Program-made: the position numbers and the translations under genes
From: Candidatus Onthoplasma faecipullorum
GTDB lineage: Bacteria; Bacillota; Clostridia; Christensenellales; UBA1242
NCBI GenBank assembly: GCA_019120295.1
Contig: DWVI01000009.1
Coordinates: 44,161-108,160, forward strand
DNA length: 64,000 nucleotides
Direction of reading: 5' to 3'
Notes under the pieces: model-generated
The model's database searches: none
What the model was told of the DNA's origin: nothing
Seen by the model: the letters and a program-made list of their open reading frames with translations, nothing else
Shown here: positions 11,823-22,427 of the stretch, one piece after another
Layout: the number at the start of each line of letters is the position of its first letter
How positions within the stretch are numbered: position 1 is the first letter of the stretch

Positions 11823-11848
11823 AAGCGGCTTGATGCCGTTTTTTTCTT
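11823..11848 (+). terminator. Rho-independent terminator-like hairpin
   Basis: CGGC-ttgat-GCCG followed by TTTTTTT. Confidence 0.5.
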
Positions 11849-12127
11849 TTTTATGCTTTTCATTATAACACAAAAGCAAGAATAAAGATAGTAAATTTAT
11901 AAACTTAATTGTGCCAATAAGGCAAATTTAATTTTATCTAACTTAATAACCAAAACAAAATTCTATTTAAAAAATTAAAAAATTTTTTGAAATTTAACAA
12001 AAATTTTAAGAAATTTACTGAATTTTTTATATTTTTTTAAAAATTTTTTATTATTTTTATTGTTTCAGTGAAATTTTATAACGACTTAATTAAAAAGGAA
12101 ATCAAAAAAACTAAACCATACAAATTG

Positions 12128-12156
12128 TTGACATTATTTAAATTCTATGTTAAAAT
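12128..12156 (+). promoter_or_regulatory. sigma-A-type promoter of the valS T-box leader
   Basis: TTGACA 12128-12133, 17-nt spacer, TAAAAT 12151-12156. Confidence 0.65.
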
Positions 12157-12159
12157 GAA

Positions 12160-12575
12160 GCCGAGAAACGTTATAGAAGTTTGAGGAGTAACTAACGAGC
12201 GCCTTATAGAGAGAATTGCCATTGGCTGGAAGCAATTTAGGTGGTTATTAGCGAAGGTAGCAAACGAGTTCGGGCGAAGAAGAATAGTAGACCGTCCGCG
12301 TAGTTGAAAAGATACGTTAGTTTGAAATAAGGAGCGTTTTACCTTTAACATTTCAATTCATTATCACGCTATTTTATCACAACGTAATTAGTTATTAAAT
12401 TTACTTAACAACCTTAGCGATTACTATAAATAGTTAATTCATTGATTTAGCAATTTGTATTTCATTATTAATTAAATAGATATGATTTGAATTGGTTATT
12501 ATAAAAATAAAAAACGCTTGAAGTAAGGTGGTACCACGATAAATTCGTCCTTGCATTATGCAAGATTTTTTTATT
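12160..12575 (+). promoter_or_regulatory. T-box riboswitch (tRNA-Val sensing) upstream of valS
   Basis: T-box motif AAGGTGGTACCACG (12525-12538), GC-rich Stem-I-like region 12165-12330, terminator hairpin CTTGCATTATGCAAG-ATTTTTTT (12550-12571), directly upstream of valS. Candidate specifier GTA at 12257-12259 (tentative). Confidence 0.9.
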
Positions 12576-12589
12576 TTTAAGGAGAGTTT

Positions 12590-15217
12590 ATGTTAGATAA
12601 ATCGTATGAACCACAAAAAAATGAAAGTTTAATTTACAAAAAGTGGGAAGAAAATAAATGTTTCAAACCACGCTCAGATTTTGATAAAAATTTTAGTGGT
12701 GAAAATTACACTATTATTATGCCACCGCCTAACATCACTGGGCAATTGCATATTGGTCACGCGTTAAACAATACCACGCAAGATTTTTTAATTCGTTATA
12801 AGCGTATGCACGGTTATAACACACTTTGGGTGCCAGGTACGGACCATGCATCAATTGCAACCGAAGTTAAAATTATTGAAGCGCTAAAAAAAGAAGGTCT
12901 AACCAAAGAGATGTTAGGTCGCGAAAAATTTTTAGAACGTGCATGGCTTTGGAATGATAAGTTCGGCGGTAGAATAAAAACGCAACTTAAATCGCTCGGT
13001 TGTAGCCCTGATTGGGATAGATGTGCGTTTACTATGGACGAACAAAGGCAAAAATCTGTTTTGCACGTATTCAAAAAACTATACGATGAAGGTTACATTT
13101 ACCGCGGTGAAAAACTTATAAACTGGTGCCCCACTTGTAAAACCGCGTTGTCTGATGCAGAAGTTGAACACGTGGACGAAGACTCTTCTCTATGGTATAT
13201 CCGCTACCCTTATGAAGATAATTCAGGTTATTTAGTTGTGGCAACAACAAGACCGGAAACCATGTTTGGCGATGTTTGTGTTGCAGTAAACCCAAATGAC
13301 GAAAGATACAAGGACAAAATAGGAAGATTTGTAATTCTTCCTATTAAAAATAAGAAAATTCCTATTGTTGCGGACGATTACGTTGAAAAAGATTTTGGTA
13401 CTGGTGTTGTTAAAATCACACCTGCACACGATTTTAACGACTATGAAGTTGGAAAAAGGCACAATTTTGAACCTGTTAAAATTATGAACCTAGACGGCAC
13501 AATGAACGAAGAATGCGGAAAATACAATAATTTAGATAGGTATGAGTGCAGAAAAAAACTTATTGAAGAGTTGAAATCACTTGATTTAATTGACAAAATC
13601 GAACCTTATCGTTTACCAAAAGCCACTTGTTATAGATGCCACAATGCAGTTGAACCAATGATGAGTAAGCAGTGGTTTATGTCTATGCAGGAAATGGCAA
13701 ATCTAGGGCTTGACGCACTGGAAAACGACGAACTCGAAATTATTCCAAACAGAGTTGAAAAAATTTACACACATTGGCTTGAAAATATTAAAGATTGGTG
13801 TATTTCAAGGCAATTATGGTGGGGGCATAGAATTCCTGCATATTATTGTAAGGACTGCGGTAATATGATAGTTGAATTAGAAAAACCAGATAAATGCAGT
13901 AAATGTGGAAGTGTTAATATTGAACAGGACACAGACGTTTTGGACACTTGGTTTAGTTCTGCCCTTTGGCCTTTCTCAACACTTGGATACCCTGATAATA
14001 CAGACGATTTACAAAGATTTTTCCCAACTAGCACACTTGTTACAGCGCAGGATATTATTTTCTTCTGGGTGGCAAGAATGGTTATGCTATCTAAAAAGAT
14101 TATGGGTAAAACTCCGTTTAGCAAAGTGCTAATTAATGGTATCGTGCGAGATGATGAAGGCAAAAAAATGAGCAAGTCTTCAAACAATGGTGTTGACCCT
14201 ATTGAAATTATTGAAAAATATGGTGCGGACTCGTTAAGGCTATCTCTCCTATTCGGAAACGGCACTGGAAACGATTTTAGATTTAGTGAAGAAAAGATTT
14301 TGGAAGATAGAAAGTTTATAAATAAGGTGTTTAACTCTGGTAAATTTTTGGAACTTGTTTTTAGCCAAACATATGAAACTAAATTGGACAAATCTAAATT
14401 AAACATATTTGATAAGTGGATATACACAAAACTAAGTGACACAATTGATGAAATAAACAAATTGGTTGACAATTTAGATATCTGCCAAGCGGTGAATAAA
14501 ATGTATTCATTTGTGTGGGACGATTTCTGCAACTATTACCTTGAATTTACAAAACCATATGTTTATAGCGATAATCAGGAAACTCGAGCAAACGCGTGTG
14601 CAATTTTAAAAGATGTTTATTTAAATATTTTAAAATTACTTCACCCTATCATTCCTTTTATAACTGAAAATATTTATTCAAATTTCACAAATGAATTGTT
14701 GATAAATCAATCTTATGCGTCTTCACTTGGTAAGTTCGAAACTGAATGTGAAGATGTTGAAAAAATAATTTTGTTAATTCAAAAAATAAGAGAAACAAGG
14801 TTAAGTTATAACGTTGCTCCGTCAAAGAAAATTGCTCTTGTTGTTGATAAAAACAACGTAGCAAATAACACATTAAAAATTATTGAAAGTGCAAAATTAG
14901 TTTTATCTAAAATGACAAATATTGAACGTGTTGACGTGGTTGAAAATATCAATTCAGATTGCATCAAACTTGTAACCGAATTGGGCGAATTTTATTTCTA
15001 CAAAAACGAAGTTGTTGACACTGAAAAAGAGAAAGAAAAAATCAATAAAGATATAGAAAAAATTGTTGCCGAAATTAAGGTGTTAGAAGGACGAATAAAA
15101 AACCCTAACTTCGTTACTCGCGCACCAAAAGAATTGGTTGAAAAAGAACAATCTAGATATGAATTTTTATTATCAAGCAAAAACTCACTTGAAGAAAAGT
15201 TAAAAGAATTAAGTTAA
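12590..15217 (+). CDS. valS: Valyl-tRNA synthetase
   Basis: PPPNITGQLHIGHALN, KMSKS, WCISRQLWWGHRIP, C-terminal coiled coil. Confidence 0.97.
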   Translation: MLDKSYEPQKNESLIYKKWEENKCFKPRSDFDKNFSGENYTIIMPPPNITGQLHIGHALNNTTQDFLIRYKRMHGYNTLWVPGTDHASIATEVKIIEALKKEGLTKEMLGREKFLERAWLWNDKFGGRIKTQLKSLGCSPDWDRCAFTMDEQRQKSVLHVFKKLYDEGYIYRGEKLINWCPTCKTALSDAEVEHVDEDSSLWYIRYPYEDNSGYLVVATTRPETMFGDVCVAVNPNDERYKDKIGRFVILPIKNKKIPIVADDYVEKDFGTGVVKITPAHDFNDYEVGKRHNFEPVKIMNLDGTMNEECGKYNNLDRYECRKKLIEELKSLDLIDKIEPYRLPKATCYRCHNAVEPMMSKQWFMSMQEMANLGLDALENDELEIIPNRVEKIYTHWLENIKDWCISRQLWWGHRIPAYYCKDCGNMIVELEKPDKCSKCGSVNIEQDTDVLDTWFSSALWPFSTLGYPDNTDDLQRFFPTSTLVTAQDIIFFWVARMVMLSKKIMGKTPFSKVLINGIVRDDEGKKMSKSSNNGVDPIEIIEKYGADSLRLSLLFGNGTGNDFRFSEEKILEDRKFINKVFNSGKFLELVFSQTYETKLDKSKLNIFDKWIYTKLSDTIDEINKLVDNLDICQAVNKMYSFVWDDFCNYYLEFTKPYVYSDNQETRANACAILKDVYLNILKLLHPIIPFITENIYSNFTNELLINQSYASSLGKFETECEDVEKIILLIQKIRETRLSYNVAPSKKIALVVDKNNVANNTLKIIESAKLVLSKMTNIERVDVVENINSDCIKLVTELGEFYFYKNEVVDTEKEKEKINKDIEKIVAEIKVLEGRIKNPNFVTRAPKELVEKEQSRYEFLLSSKNSLEEKLKELS

Positions 15218-15228
15218 AAAAGTTAAAT

Positions 15229-15257
15229 AAAAAACGAACACAATCTGTTCGTTTTTT
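15229..15257 (+). terminator. Rho-independent terminator after valS
   Basis: AAAACGAACA-CAATC-TGTTCGTTTTTT. Confidence 0.8.
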
Positions 15258-15532
15258 GTTTGGTTTATTTTTTTAATAAACAATTTTTTATTGTTAAATT
15301 TTTTTAGATAATATTTTAATAAAAATTATCATAAAAAAACGAAAAATTTTTAAAAATTTATAAAATTTCATTAAAAATTGCGATTTTTTTATTATTTTTT
15401 TAGCAAATTCATTTATTTTTTTAATTTTTTCTTAAATTTTATTTAATTATTAAAATTATTTTTTTATATGTTTATTTTATTCTACTTTACTTATTTTTTT
15501 ATAAACGTTTTTTATTTTAATCTAATAAAATT

Positions 15533-17128
15533 TTATGAGTTTTTGTTATCTATGCATTCTGCAACAACGCACTCGGTTGTGAGCATTGTGGACGCAACAC
15601 TTACAGCGGTTGAAAGTGCGGTACGGGTTACTTTAAATGGGTCGATTATTCCTAGTTTTATCATGTCGCCATACGTATCATTTTTTGCATCATAGCCATA
15701 GTTTATATTGTTATTATTTTTAATTTTTTCAACCACAACTCCGTCGTCCACACCTGCATTTTTTGCAATTTGTCTAGCTGGTTCTTCGAGCGAATTTATA
15801 ACAATTATTTTTCCAAGTTTATCATCGTTTTCAGTTTCATTTTTTATCTTTTCGATTAAAGCGAATTTCGCTTTTAGAAGAGCCACTCCACCACCTGCAA
15901 CCACGCCTTCGTCGATTGCTGAACGAGTGGCATTTAATGCATCTTCAATTCTTAATTTTTTCTCTTTTAATTCTATCTCAGATATTGCCCCAACTCGAAT
16001 GTTTGCCACCATACCGCTAAGTATTGAAATGCGTTCGTTTAATATTTCTTTTTCATAATTATCTTCTTGAGTATTTAATTCTTCTCTTATCTGTTGCACG
16101 CGTGCATCAATTTCATTTTTATCACCTTTTGCACCTATTATTGTGGTTGTGTCCTTATCCGATTTGATTTTTTCAGCTCTACCTAAATCTGATAATTCAA
16201 TAGTGTTGAAATTCGTGTATAAATCTTGTGAAAAATATTTTGCTCCAACAGCAATCGCAATATCTTCTAGTTCTAATTTTCTACGTGTGCCAAAATGTGG
16301 GGCTTTCACACCTAAACAGGTGAACGCTTTTCTCATATTGTTTAGGGCTATTGTGGTGAGTGCGTCGCCGTCCAGGTCTTCTGCGATTATCAATAATTCG
16401 CCACCAGCATTTGAAACCTTTTCCATAACCTGCAAAATTTCATTTATATTGGTTATTCTTTTGTCCGTTATAAATATGTATGGGTTATTTAATTCTGCCA
16501 CTAGTTTATTTGTGTCTGTGCACATATATGGGCTAATGTAACCACGATTTAAGCGCATTCCTTCAACTATTTTTAAGTCTGTTTGCATATTAGGGCTATC
16601 AGACAATGTGATAATTCCATTTAACCCCACTTTTTCAAAAGCATTTGCAATTAGTTCTCCAGTTTCTTCACTGCCACTTGAAACGCTGGCAATCTGTTTA
16701 ATTGCGGTGTTATCTTCAATTTTTAAAACGTTTGCTTTTACATTTTCAATCACAAAATCGGCCGCTTTTTTCATGCCTTCACGAAGCATTATCGGGTTTG
16801 CACCAGCATTTAAATATTTAATGCCTTCGCTAAAAATTTTTTGTGCAAGTACGGTTGCTGTTGTTGTGCCGTCGCCTGCAATGTCGTTAGTTTTAACACA
16901 TGCACCTTTTATTATTGACGCGCCTAAATTTTCAACAGGGTCGCTTAAACTGATTTCTTTTGCAATTGTAACACCATCGTTAGTAATAAGCGGACTATCA
17001 TAAGGTCTATCAATCACAACGTTCCTACCCTTTGGACCAAGCGTTATATTCACTGCATTGCAAAGAGTGGTTGCACCCTTTAACATTTTAGCGCGTGCAA
17101 CATCATTAAATTCTATTAATTTACTCAT
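15533..17128 (-). CDS. groEL: Chaperonin GroEL (60 kDa)
   Basis: VNITLGPKGRNVVID, GDGTTTATVLAQ, DEGVVAGGGVALL; no GGM tail. Confidence 0.96.
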   Translation of the reverse strand: MSKLIEFNDVARAKMLKGATTLCNAVNITLGPKGRNVVIDRPYDSPLITNDGVTIAKEISLSDPVENLGASIIKGACVKTNDIAGDGTTTATVLAQKIFSEGIKYLNAGANPIMLREGMKKAADFVIENVKANVLKIEDNTAIKQIASVSSGSEETGELIANAFEKVGLNGIITLSDSPNMQTDLKIVEGMRLNRGYISPYMCTDTNKLVAELNNPYIFITDKRITNINEILQVMEKVSNAGGELLIIAEDLDGDALTTIALNNMRKAFTCLGVKAPHFGTRRKLELEDIAIAVGAKYFSQDLYTNFNTIELSDLGRAEKIKSDKDTTTIIGAKGDKNEIDARVQQIREELNTQEDNYEKEILNERISILSGMVANIRVGAISEIELKEKKLRIEDALNATRSAIDEGVVAGGGVALLKAKFALIEKIKNETENDDKLGKIIVINSLEEPARQIAKNAGVDDGVVVEKIKNNNNINYGYDAKNDTYGDMIKLGIIDPFKVTRTALSTAVSVASTMLTTECVVAECIDNKNS

Positions 17129-17411
17129 TTGTTATCACTCCAATTATATCTATTTGGCGAAGTATTATGTGGTCAACGTCGTCAATTTTTACGTCTGCAC
17201 CAGCATATTTATTAAAAATCACAGTGTCGCCAACACGTACTTTCATTTCAACTTTGTTTCCGTCAAAATTTTCGCCGTCGCCAACTGCCACAACCTTACC
17301 TATTTCTGGGCGTGCTTTATTGCTAGACATAAGCATAATTCCAGATTTTGTTACATTTTCAATTTGTTGTGGTTTAATAAGTACCCTATCAAAAATTGGT
17401 TTAATTTTCAT
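17121..17411 (-). CDS. groES: Co-chaperonin GroES
   Basis: MKIKPIFDRVLIKP, VGDTVIFNKYAG; 8-nt overlap with groEL start. Confidence 0.95.
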   Translation of the reverse strand: MKIKPIFDRVLIKPQQIENVTKSGIMLMSSNKARPEIGKVVAVGDGENFDGNKVEMKVRVGDTVIFNKYAGADVKIDDVDHIILRQIDIIGVITNE

Positions 17412-17509
17412 TTTCTCTCCTTAACCATATGATTATACGCCAAAAATTTTTAAATTTAACCTGAACCTGCCATTTTTCATAATTTTAGACAAGTTTAAAT
17501 AATATAAGT

Positions 17510-18340
17510 ATGCAAAGAAATAGTTATGATAGATATTCAAAATATTCTTATTATAGAAACAACATTAATTCTATTAACAACGAAATAGAAAGTTTAGGTG
17601 TGGATAGTTTAGCAGTGAATTATTCATACAGTTCGCCATATTACAAGCAAAAAAATAAAAAACAAATTAGCATTACAATTTTGATTTTTTTAATTATAAT
17701 TTTGCTTGCTGTTGCTGTTTTTTTGATTGAAAGAAAGGAAAAGAAAACTTATTTTTATTTTCTTCAAGCAAACGAATTTGTAAATTATAAAGATGCAACA
17801 AATCTAGCAAGTGAAATACAGGCAAGACAAGGCGCAGGTTACATTTATTATGACGGAACATATCACGTTTTAATTAGTTACTACTCAACCAAAGAAGAAG
17901 CGGAAAGCGTTTTGGAAAATGTAAAAAGTGAATACTCAAATGCGTCCGTTTTTGACATCTCTGCTTCTACATTTAGAGAAAACACAAATTATACGGACGA
18001 AGAAAATAAAGAAATTAAAAATATGATTTTAACAAATGAAGGTTTAATTGAGCGCACTTACACACAAGTTTTATCCTATGATAAAAATGAAATATCAATC
18101 AATATTTTACAAACAAACACAAAAAATATTTTAGACGAATATGAAAAAAAATTTGAAAATTTTAAAAATAAATTAAAAAATAACAAAAAATATGCGATTT
18201 TTTTGAAAAAAACAACAAAAATTCATGAAAATTATAAAAATTTATATGAATACACAAAAAATGAATTTCAACCTTATCAATTAAAATACGAACTGGCAAG
18301 CATCGTGAATTATCATGTTTCGTTTTTATCATGTTTATGA
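17510..18340 (+). CDS. Single-TM protein with SPOR-like region
   Basis: TM helix IFLIIILLAVAVFLI followed by SPOR-like YFLQANEFVNYKDATNLASEIQARQGAGYIYYDGTYHVLISYYSTKEEAESVLENV. Confidence 0.6.
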   Translation: MQRNSYDRYSKYSYYRNNINSINNEIESLGVDSLAVNYSYSSPYYKQKNKKQISITILIFLIIILLAVAVFLIERKEKKTYFYFLQANEFVNYKDATNLASEIQARQGAGYIYYDGTYHVLISYYSTKEEAESVLENVKSEYSNASVFDISASTFRENTNYTDEENKEIKNMILTNEGLIERTYTQVLSYDKNEISINILQTNTKNILDEYEKKFENFKNKLKNNKKYAIFLKKTTKIHENYKNLYEYTKNEFQPYQLKYELASIVNYHVSFLSCL

Positions 18341-18388
18341 TAATTAGTTGTGTTTTTGATTTTAACACTCGTTAATAATGATTGAAGT

Positions 18389-18805
18389 TTAATTTTGTTC
18401 TTTATTTGGTTCATTAGCGTTTTTCATTTTGTTTTTATCTTGTTTATTCTTTTTTATCATTTCTATTAGTTGCCAAATTGCAAGCCCTATTAAAAAGACA
18501 GCAAATAAATTTTTCAACACACCGCTTGACATGTGGTTTGCAACAAGCGCCCCAATCAAACTAAAAGCACTTCCAATTAATGCTAACAACCAGGTTTCTT
18601 TAAATGCTACTAAATGATTTTTTGCGTGAATTATAAGTGCCACAACACTCATTGGCAAAAATGCTATTAAATTTATTCCTTGTGCTTGCAGTTGCTCATA
18701 TGATAAAAAAATAGTTAGAATTGGAATTGTGAGTGTTCCGCCACCCATTCCCATTCCGCCGACTATTCCACCAAGTACTCCTGCTAAAATTTCTAAAAAT
18801 ATCAT
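18389..18805 (-). CDS. TauE/SafE (TSUP) family half-transporter
   Basis: LAGVLGGIVGGMGMGGGTLTIPILTIFL repeat motif plus TM helices, 138 aa. Confidence 0.8.
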   Translation of the reverse strand: MIFLEILAGVLGGIVGGMGMGGGTLTIPILTIFLSYEQLQAQGINLIAFLPMSVVALIIHAKNHLVAFKETWLLALIGSAFSLIGALVANHMSSGVLKNLFAVFLIGLAIWQLIEMIKKNKQDKNKMKNANEPNKEQN

Positions 18806-18809
18806 ATTA

Positions 18810-19172
18810 TCACCAAATCAACATTCCTATTCCACCAAGGAACATGAAGAAAATAAATATACCTTTTACTACCTTATTATTGAGTTTATTTAGCGCGGTT
18901 GCACCTATCACTCCACCTAAGATTATTCCAACGATAACTGGCCAACCAGATTTAAAATCTATTGAGTTGTAGCACATGTAAACTATTGTGCTAACTAAAC
19001 TAATCGGAAGAATTACAAATAGTGTAGTTGCCTGTGCTTTTTTTTGCTCTAAACCAAAGAGTTTGTTTAAAAGTGGCACAACCACCATACCACCGCCGCC
19101 ACCAAAAAAACCGTTTATAATACCTATAAGTGCGCCAAAAAGTATGATATGTAATTTTTTAACCTTTTTCAT
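18810..19172 (-). CDS. TauE/SafE (TSUP) family half-transporter
   Basis: LIGIINGFFGGGGGMVVVPLL repeat motif, 120 aa, adjacent to the second half. Confidence 0.8.
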   Translation of the reverse strand: MKKVKKLHIILFGALIGIINGFFGGGGGMVVVPLLNKLFGLEQKKAQATTLFVILPISLVSTIVYMCYNSIDFKSGWPVIVGIILGGVIGATALNKLNNKVVKGIFIFFMFLGGIGMLIW

Positions 19173-19276
19173 ACGGATATTATTGGTTAGTTTGTTAAAT
19201 TTATTTGCATTTTTTCCAACTTTATATTATAATTATTTAGTTTATAGCAATAATTATTAAATTGGAGTTACTTATA

Positions 19277-22200
19277 ATGAAAACAAAAAAACAAAGAATT
19301 ATTAAAAACACATTTAGTTACCTACTTGCATTTACGCTTTTTATTTGTGCAAACTTTGGTTTGATAAGCGTTTTAATGCCTGATTATGTGAGTTACGCAG
19401 CAAATACTACAAACCCTAACGAGATAACAATAAGCAATTCAAATTTTGATAGCAACACAAGCAATAACTATCCTTTCTCACCAGATAATTTCACCCCTTC
19501 ACTAGATGAAGACAATGCTGGTGTTGAAGCAGGTGTTATCAATCTGGAAGCGGACGATTATAAGGATATTTACACTCAAAATCCAATGTCGGACGACCCA
19601 TACGTTTTAATGATTAAAAGCGAAAATGCTGGCAGTGATTTTAGTTACACAACCGATGAAGCGGTTACGCTTAACAAATCATCTAACTACATGTTCACTG
19701 TTGACGTTTACACTGATAACAACAACGGCATCGTAAATCTTTATTTAATGCAAGACGATATTATATACACATCAATGACTGATTTATCTTCACAAAATGG
19801 TTGGACAACTTATCATTTCTTTATTTCAACCAATGATGTGGACGATTTTAGTTTAAATTTAAGATTAAATGCAAAAAATGTTGGTGTTGCATTATTTGAT
19901 AACATTTCATGTTTTGAACTTAATGATAGCGAACTTGCTACACGCATGAAAATTGACGCTTCGCTCTACAATTATGTGGACGAATCAGAAAAATATGAAA
20001 CCTCAACAATCGATTTATCTCAAAATGGAGTGTTCTCAAACTTCTCTTCTGGTAATGGGCAAATTGCTGATGGTACTGCACAAGACGCCATTGCATTTGA
20101 CGGTAGCGTAAATCGTGCGTTTAAAATTAAAAATGAAACAGCAACTTATTCTAAATACGAAACAGCAGACGATTTTATAACTATTGAACAAAACAAAATT
20201 TATAAAATCACACTAATGGTTAAAACTAGAAATCTATCAGGAAATGCTAATCTTCAACTAGTTGAAACCAATTTAGAAGAAGGTGTTGAAGGCAACGACC
20301 TTACTACAATTAGCATTACATCTAACACTTCTTCAACATTATATAATGATTATCAAGAATATTCATTCTATATATTCGGTTACGCTGATAGGGACACAAC
20401 ATATAAACTCATTGTTGGCCTTGGTGATGCGGACGACGAAACAATGACATCTGGTGAATTATATCTAACAACCGCTAAGATTTCAAATGTTACCTACTCT
20501 ATATTTAATGATGTTTCAACCGGTTCAGGCAATGAAAAATTAAATTTGAATGCTCTTACCACATCAAGCACAGATATTTACCTAACCAATGGTCAATTCT
20601 TCCAATTTGAAACGACCGACCTTGAAAACCCTTACCCTGCAACACCTTCTTCTTGGACTGTTACAGCAGGCACTGGTGAACAAAAGTATGGTGTAGTTAA
20701 CACATCAATTGACGAATGGAACGAATTTAGTTCAAAAAATCAATTATCTAACCTATCTAACCCAAACCCAAATAATGAAAATAATAATGTGCTAATGATG
20801 TACAATGCTGGAAATGACACATTATCTTACACAAGCGCTACAACAAGTTCAGCATTGTCTGCAAAAACTTATCATAGATTTAGCGTGCGTGTTCAAACTC
20901 AAAACGCACCTGCAACAATCTCACTTGTTACAACAAATGATAGTTCAGAAGTAACCTTATCTTCAATTACTGTTGACACTAATTACACATGGCAAACTGT
21001 TGAATTGTATTTATACACTGGTTTCTCAGAAATTACTCCGGCTTTGAAAATTACACTTGATAGTGACGCGTGGGCATATTGTTATGTTGACGATGCAACG
21101 TTTGATTACTTCGGTCAACCAACTGCTGATGAATTCAGCGAATTGACTAATTCAAACACTCGCGTTGTTACTGATTTAACTGATTTACTCGCTTCAAATT
21201 CAACTTCTAACTGGGCAAATGCTAATTTTATTAGTACGTCAAATGATGGAAATGTTCGTTATGGAATATCAAACCTTAACAATTCAAATTTAAGGCAAGA
21301 AGTGGTTCAAAACGAACAAGATTATGTTAGATTTATTTCCCTTGATAGTGAAAATAAAAACGTGTTTGGAATACGCGCGTATGAAGACACTAATTTCACA
21401 GCCGCTACCCTTGTTGGCTACAAATTGACTGGTGGAAGTTATTATAGGCTATCTGTTTCTGTGTTCACAAAAAATCTTCAAATTTTAAATGAAGAAAACA
21501 TGCCAGAAGCAGATGAAAATGGAAATATTCATTTTGGTGCTGGTCTATCACTCACTGGTTTTGATAATAGTTTCACAAACATAGTTTCAGACGGTGATTG
21601 GACAACTTACACCTTCTATATCAACCCAACGGACGATACAACAACCTATCTTCAATTTTCACTTGGTAGTGCTTTAACTCCTGTTACAGGTGATGTGTTC
21701 TTCGGCGGAATTGAATTTGTGGACGAAGGCATTGACACAGTGTTTGATAGTGTTGTTGAAGATGGTCACACCTTAAAATTACAAACCACCACTGAAACAA
21801 CTGACGAAGAAGAAAGTGACACATCGGAAGATGCAAACAACAACGGTTCGGTTAACTGGTTATATATCCTTCCAAGTTTGGTGTTTGCCTTAGCGATTGT
21901 TATTGCAGTTGTTGGAATACTTGTTCGCAAAGTTAAATGGAAAAAGCCAACTAGAAAATCTAAAACTGAATATGATAGAAATCGCACAGTTTCAAAACAA
22001 ATTTATGAAAGAAAAGCCACAACCATTCGTGAAGAAAAGTTAAATGAATTAAATAAAGAATTATTTACTCTAACCGAAGAGCGCACAAAATATGAAGAAA
22101 ATTATAAGCGCGATATAAATAAACTCAGAGATATGAAAATTAAGCGCGCTAGTCAATCTGAAATCAATAAACTTAATAAAGATATGAAAAAAGACCAAAA

Positions 22201-22423
22201 ACTTGCTGCAAATTTGGGCGTTTCAATTAGTAGAATTGAATCTGAAATTGAATTTGTTAAGTCTGATGGTTACATCAAGTCTTTAATTAGAAAACTTGAA
22301 AGAGAAAGCATTGTGCAACAAAATCAACCAGAAGTTGAAAACGCAGAAGAAAAAGTAGTAACCACAAAAACTAGCAAAGCAAATAAGTCAAAATCTAAAA
22401 AAGTAGATAATGATAATAACTAA
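19277..22423 (+). CDS. Large secreted, membrane-anchored surface protein with carbohydrate-binding-like beta domains
   Basis: Signal-like N-terminus (MKTKKQRIIKNTFSYLLAFTLFICANFG), repeated Y..SV.V.T.N..., C-terminal TM (WLYILPSLVFALAIVIAVVGILV), Lys/Glu-rich coiled-coil tail. Start moved to ATG 19277 behind TTGGAG. Confidence 0.75.
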   Translation: MKTKKQRIIKNTFSYLLAFTLFICANFGLISVLMPDYVSYAANTTNPNEITISNSNFDSNTSNNYPFSPDNFTPSLDEDNAGVEAGVINLEADDYKDIYTQNPMSDDPYVLMIKSENAGSDFSYTTDEAVTLNKSSNYMFTVDVYTDNNNGIVNLYLMQDDIIYTSMTDLSSQNGWTTYHFFISTNDVDDFSLNLRLNAKNVGVALFDNISCFELNDSELATRMKIDASLYNYVDESEKYETSTIDLSQNGVFSNFSSGNGQIADGTAQDAIAFDGSVNRAFKIKNETATYSKYETADDFITIEQNKIYKITLMVKTRNLSGNANLQLVETNLEEGVEGNDLTTISITSNTSSTLYNDYQEYSFYIFGYADRDTTYKLIVGLGDADDETMTSGELYLTTAKISNVTYSIFNDVSTGSGNEKLNLNALTTSSTDIYLTNGQFFQFETTDLENPYPATPSSWTVTAGTGEQKYGVVNTSIDEWNEFSSKNQLSNLSNPNPNNENNNVLMMYNAGNDTLSYTSATTSSALSAKTYHRFSVRVQTQNAPATISLVTTNDSSEVTLSSITVDTNYTWQTVELYLYTGFSEITPALKITLDSDAWAYCYVDDATFDYFGQPTADEFSELTNSNTRVVTDLTDLLASNSTSNWANANFISTSNDGNVRYGISNLNNSNLRQEVVQNEQDYVRFISLDSENKNVFGIRAYEDTNFTAATLVGYKLTGGSYYRLSVSVFTKNLQILNEENMPEADENGNIHFGAGLSLTGFDNSFTNIVSDGDWTTYTFYINPTDDTTTYLQFSLGSALTPVTGDVFFGGIEFVDEGIDTVFDSVVEDGHTLKLQTTTETTDEEESDTSEDANNNGSVNWLYILPSLVFALAIVIAVVGILVRKVKWKKPTRKSKTEYDRNRTVSKQIYERKATTIREEKLNELNKELFTLTEERTKYEENYKRDINKLRDMKIKRASQSEINKLNKDMKKDQKLAANLGVSISRIESEIEFVKSDGYIKSLIRKLERESIVQQNQPEVENAEEKVVTTKTSKANKSKSKKVDNDNN

Positions 22424-22427
22424 AAAT

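Noticed and set aside
12145-12351. 68-aa minus-strand ORF in the valS leader
   Set aside because: Overlaps the T-box Stem I region; explained by RNA structure.
13843-14532. 229-aa minus-strand ORF inside valS
   Set aside because: Antisense to the conserved valS frame; Ser/Leu-rich shadow translation.
15708-17003. Plus-strand ORFs opposite groEL (116, 132, 131 aa)
   Set aside because: Shadow ORFs of a conserved gene, no RBS or family resemblance.
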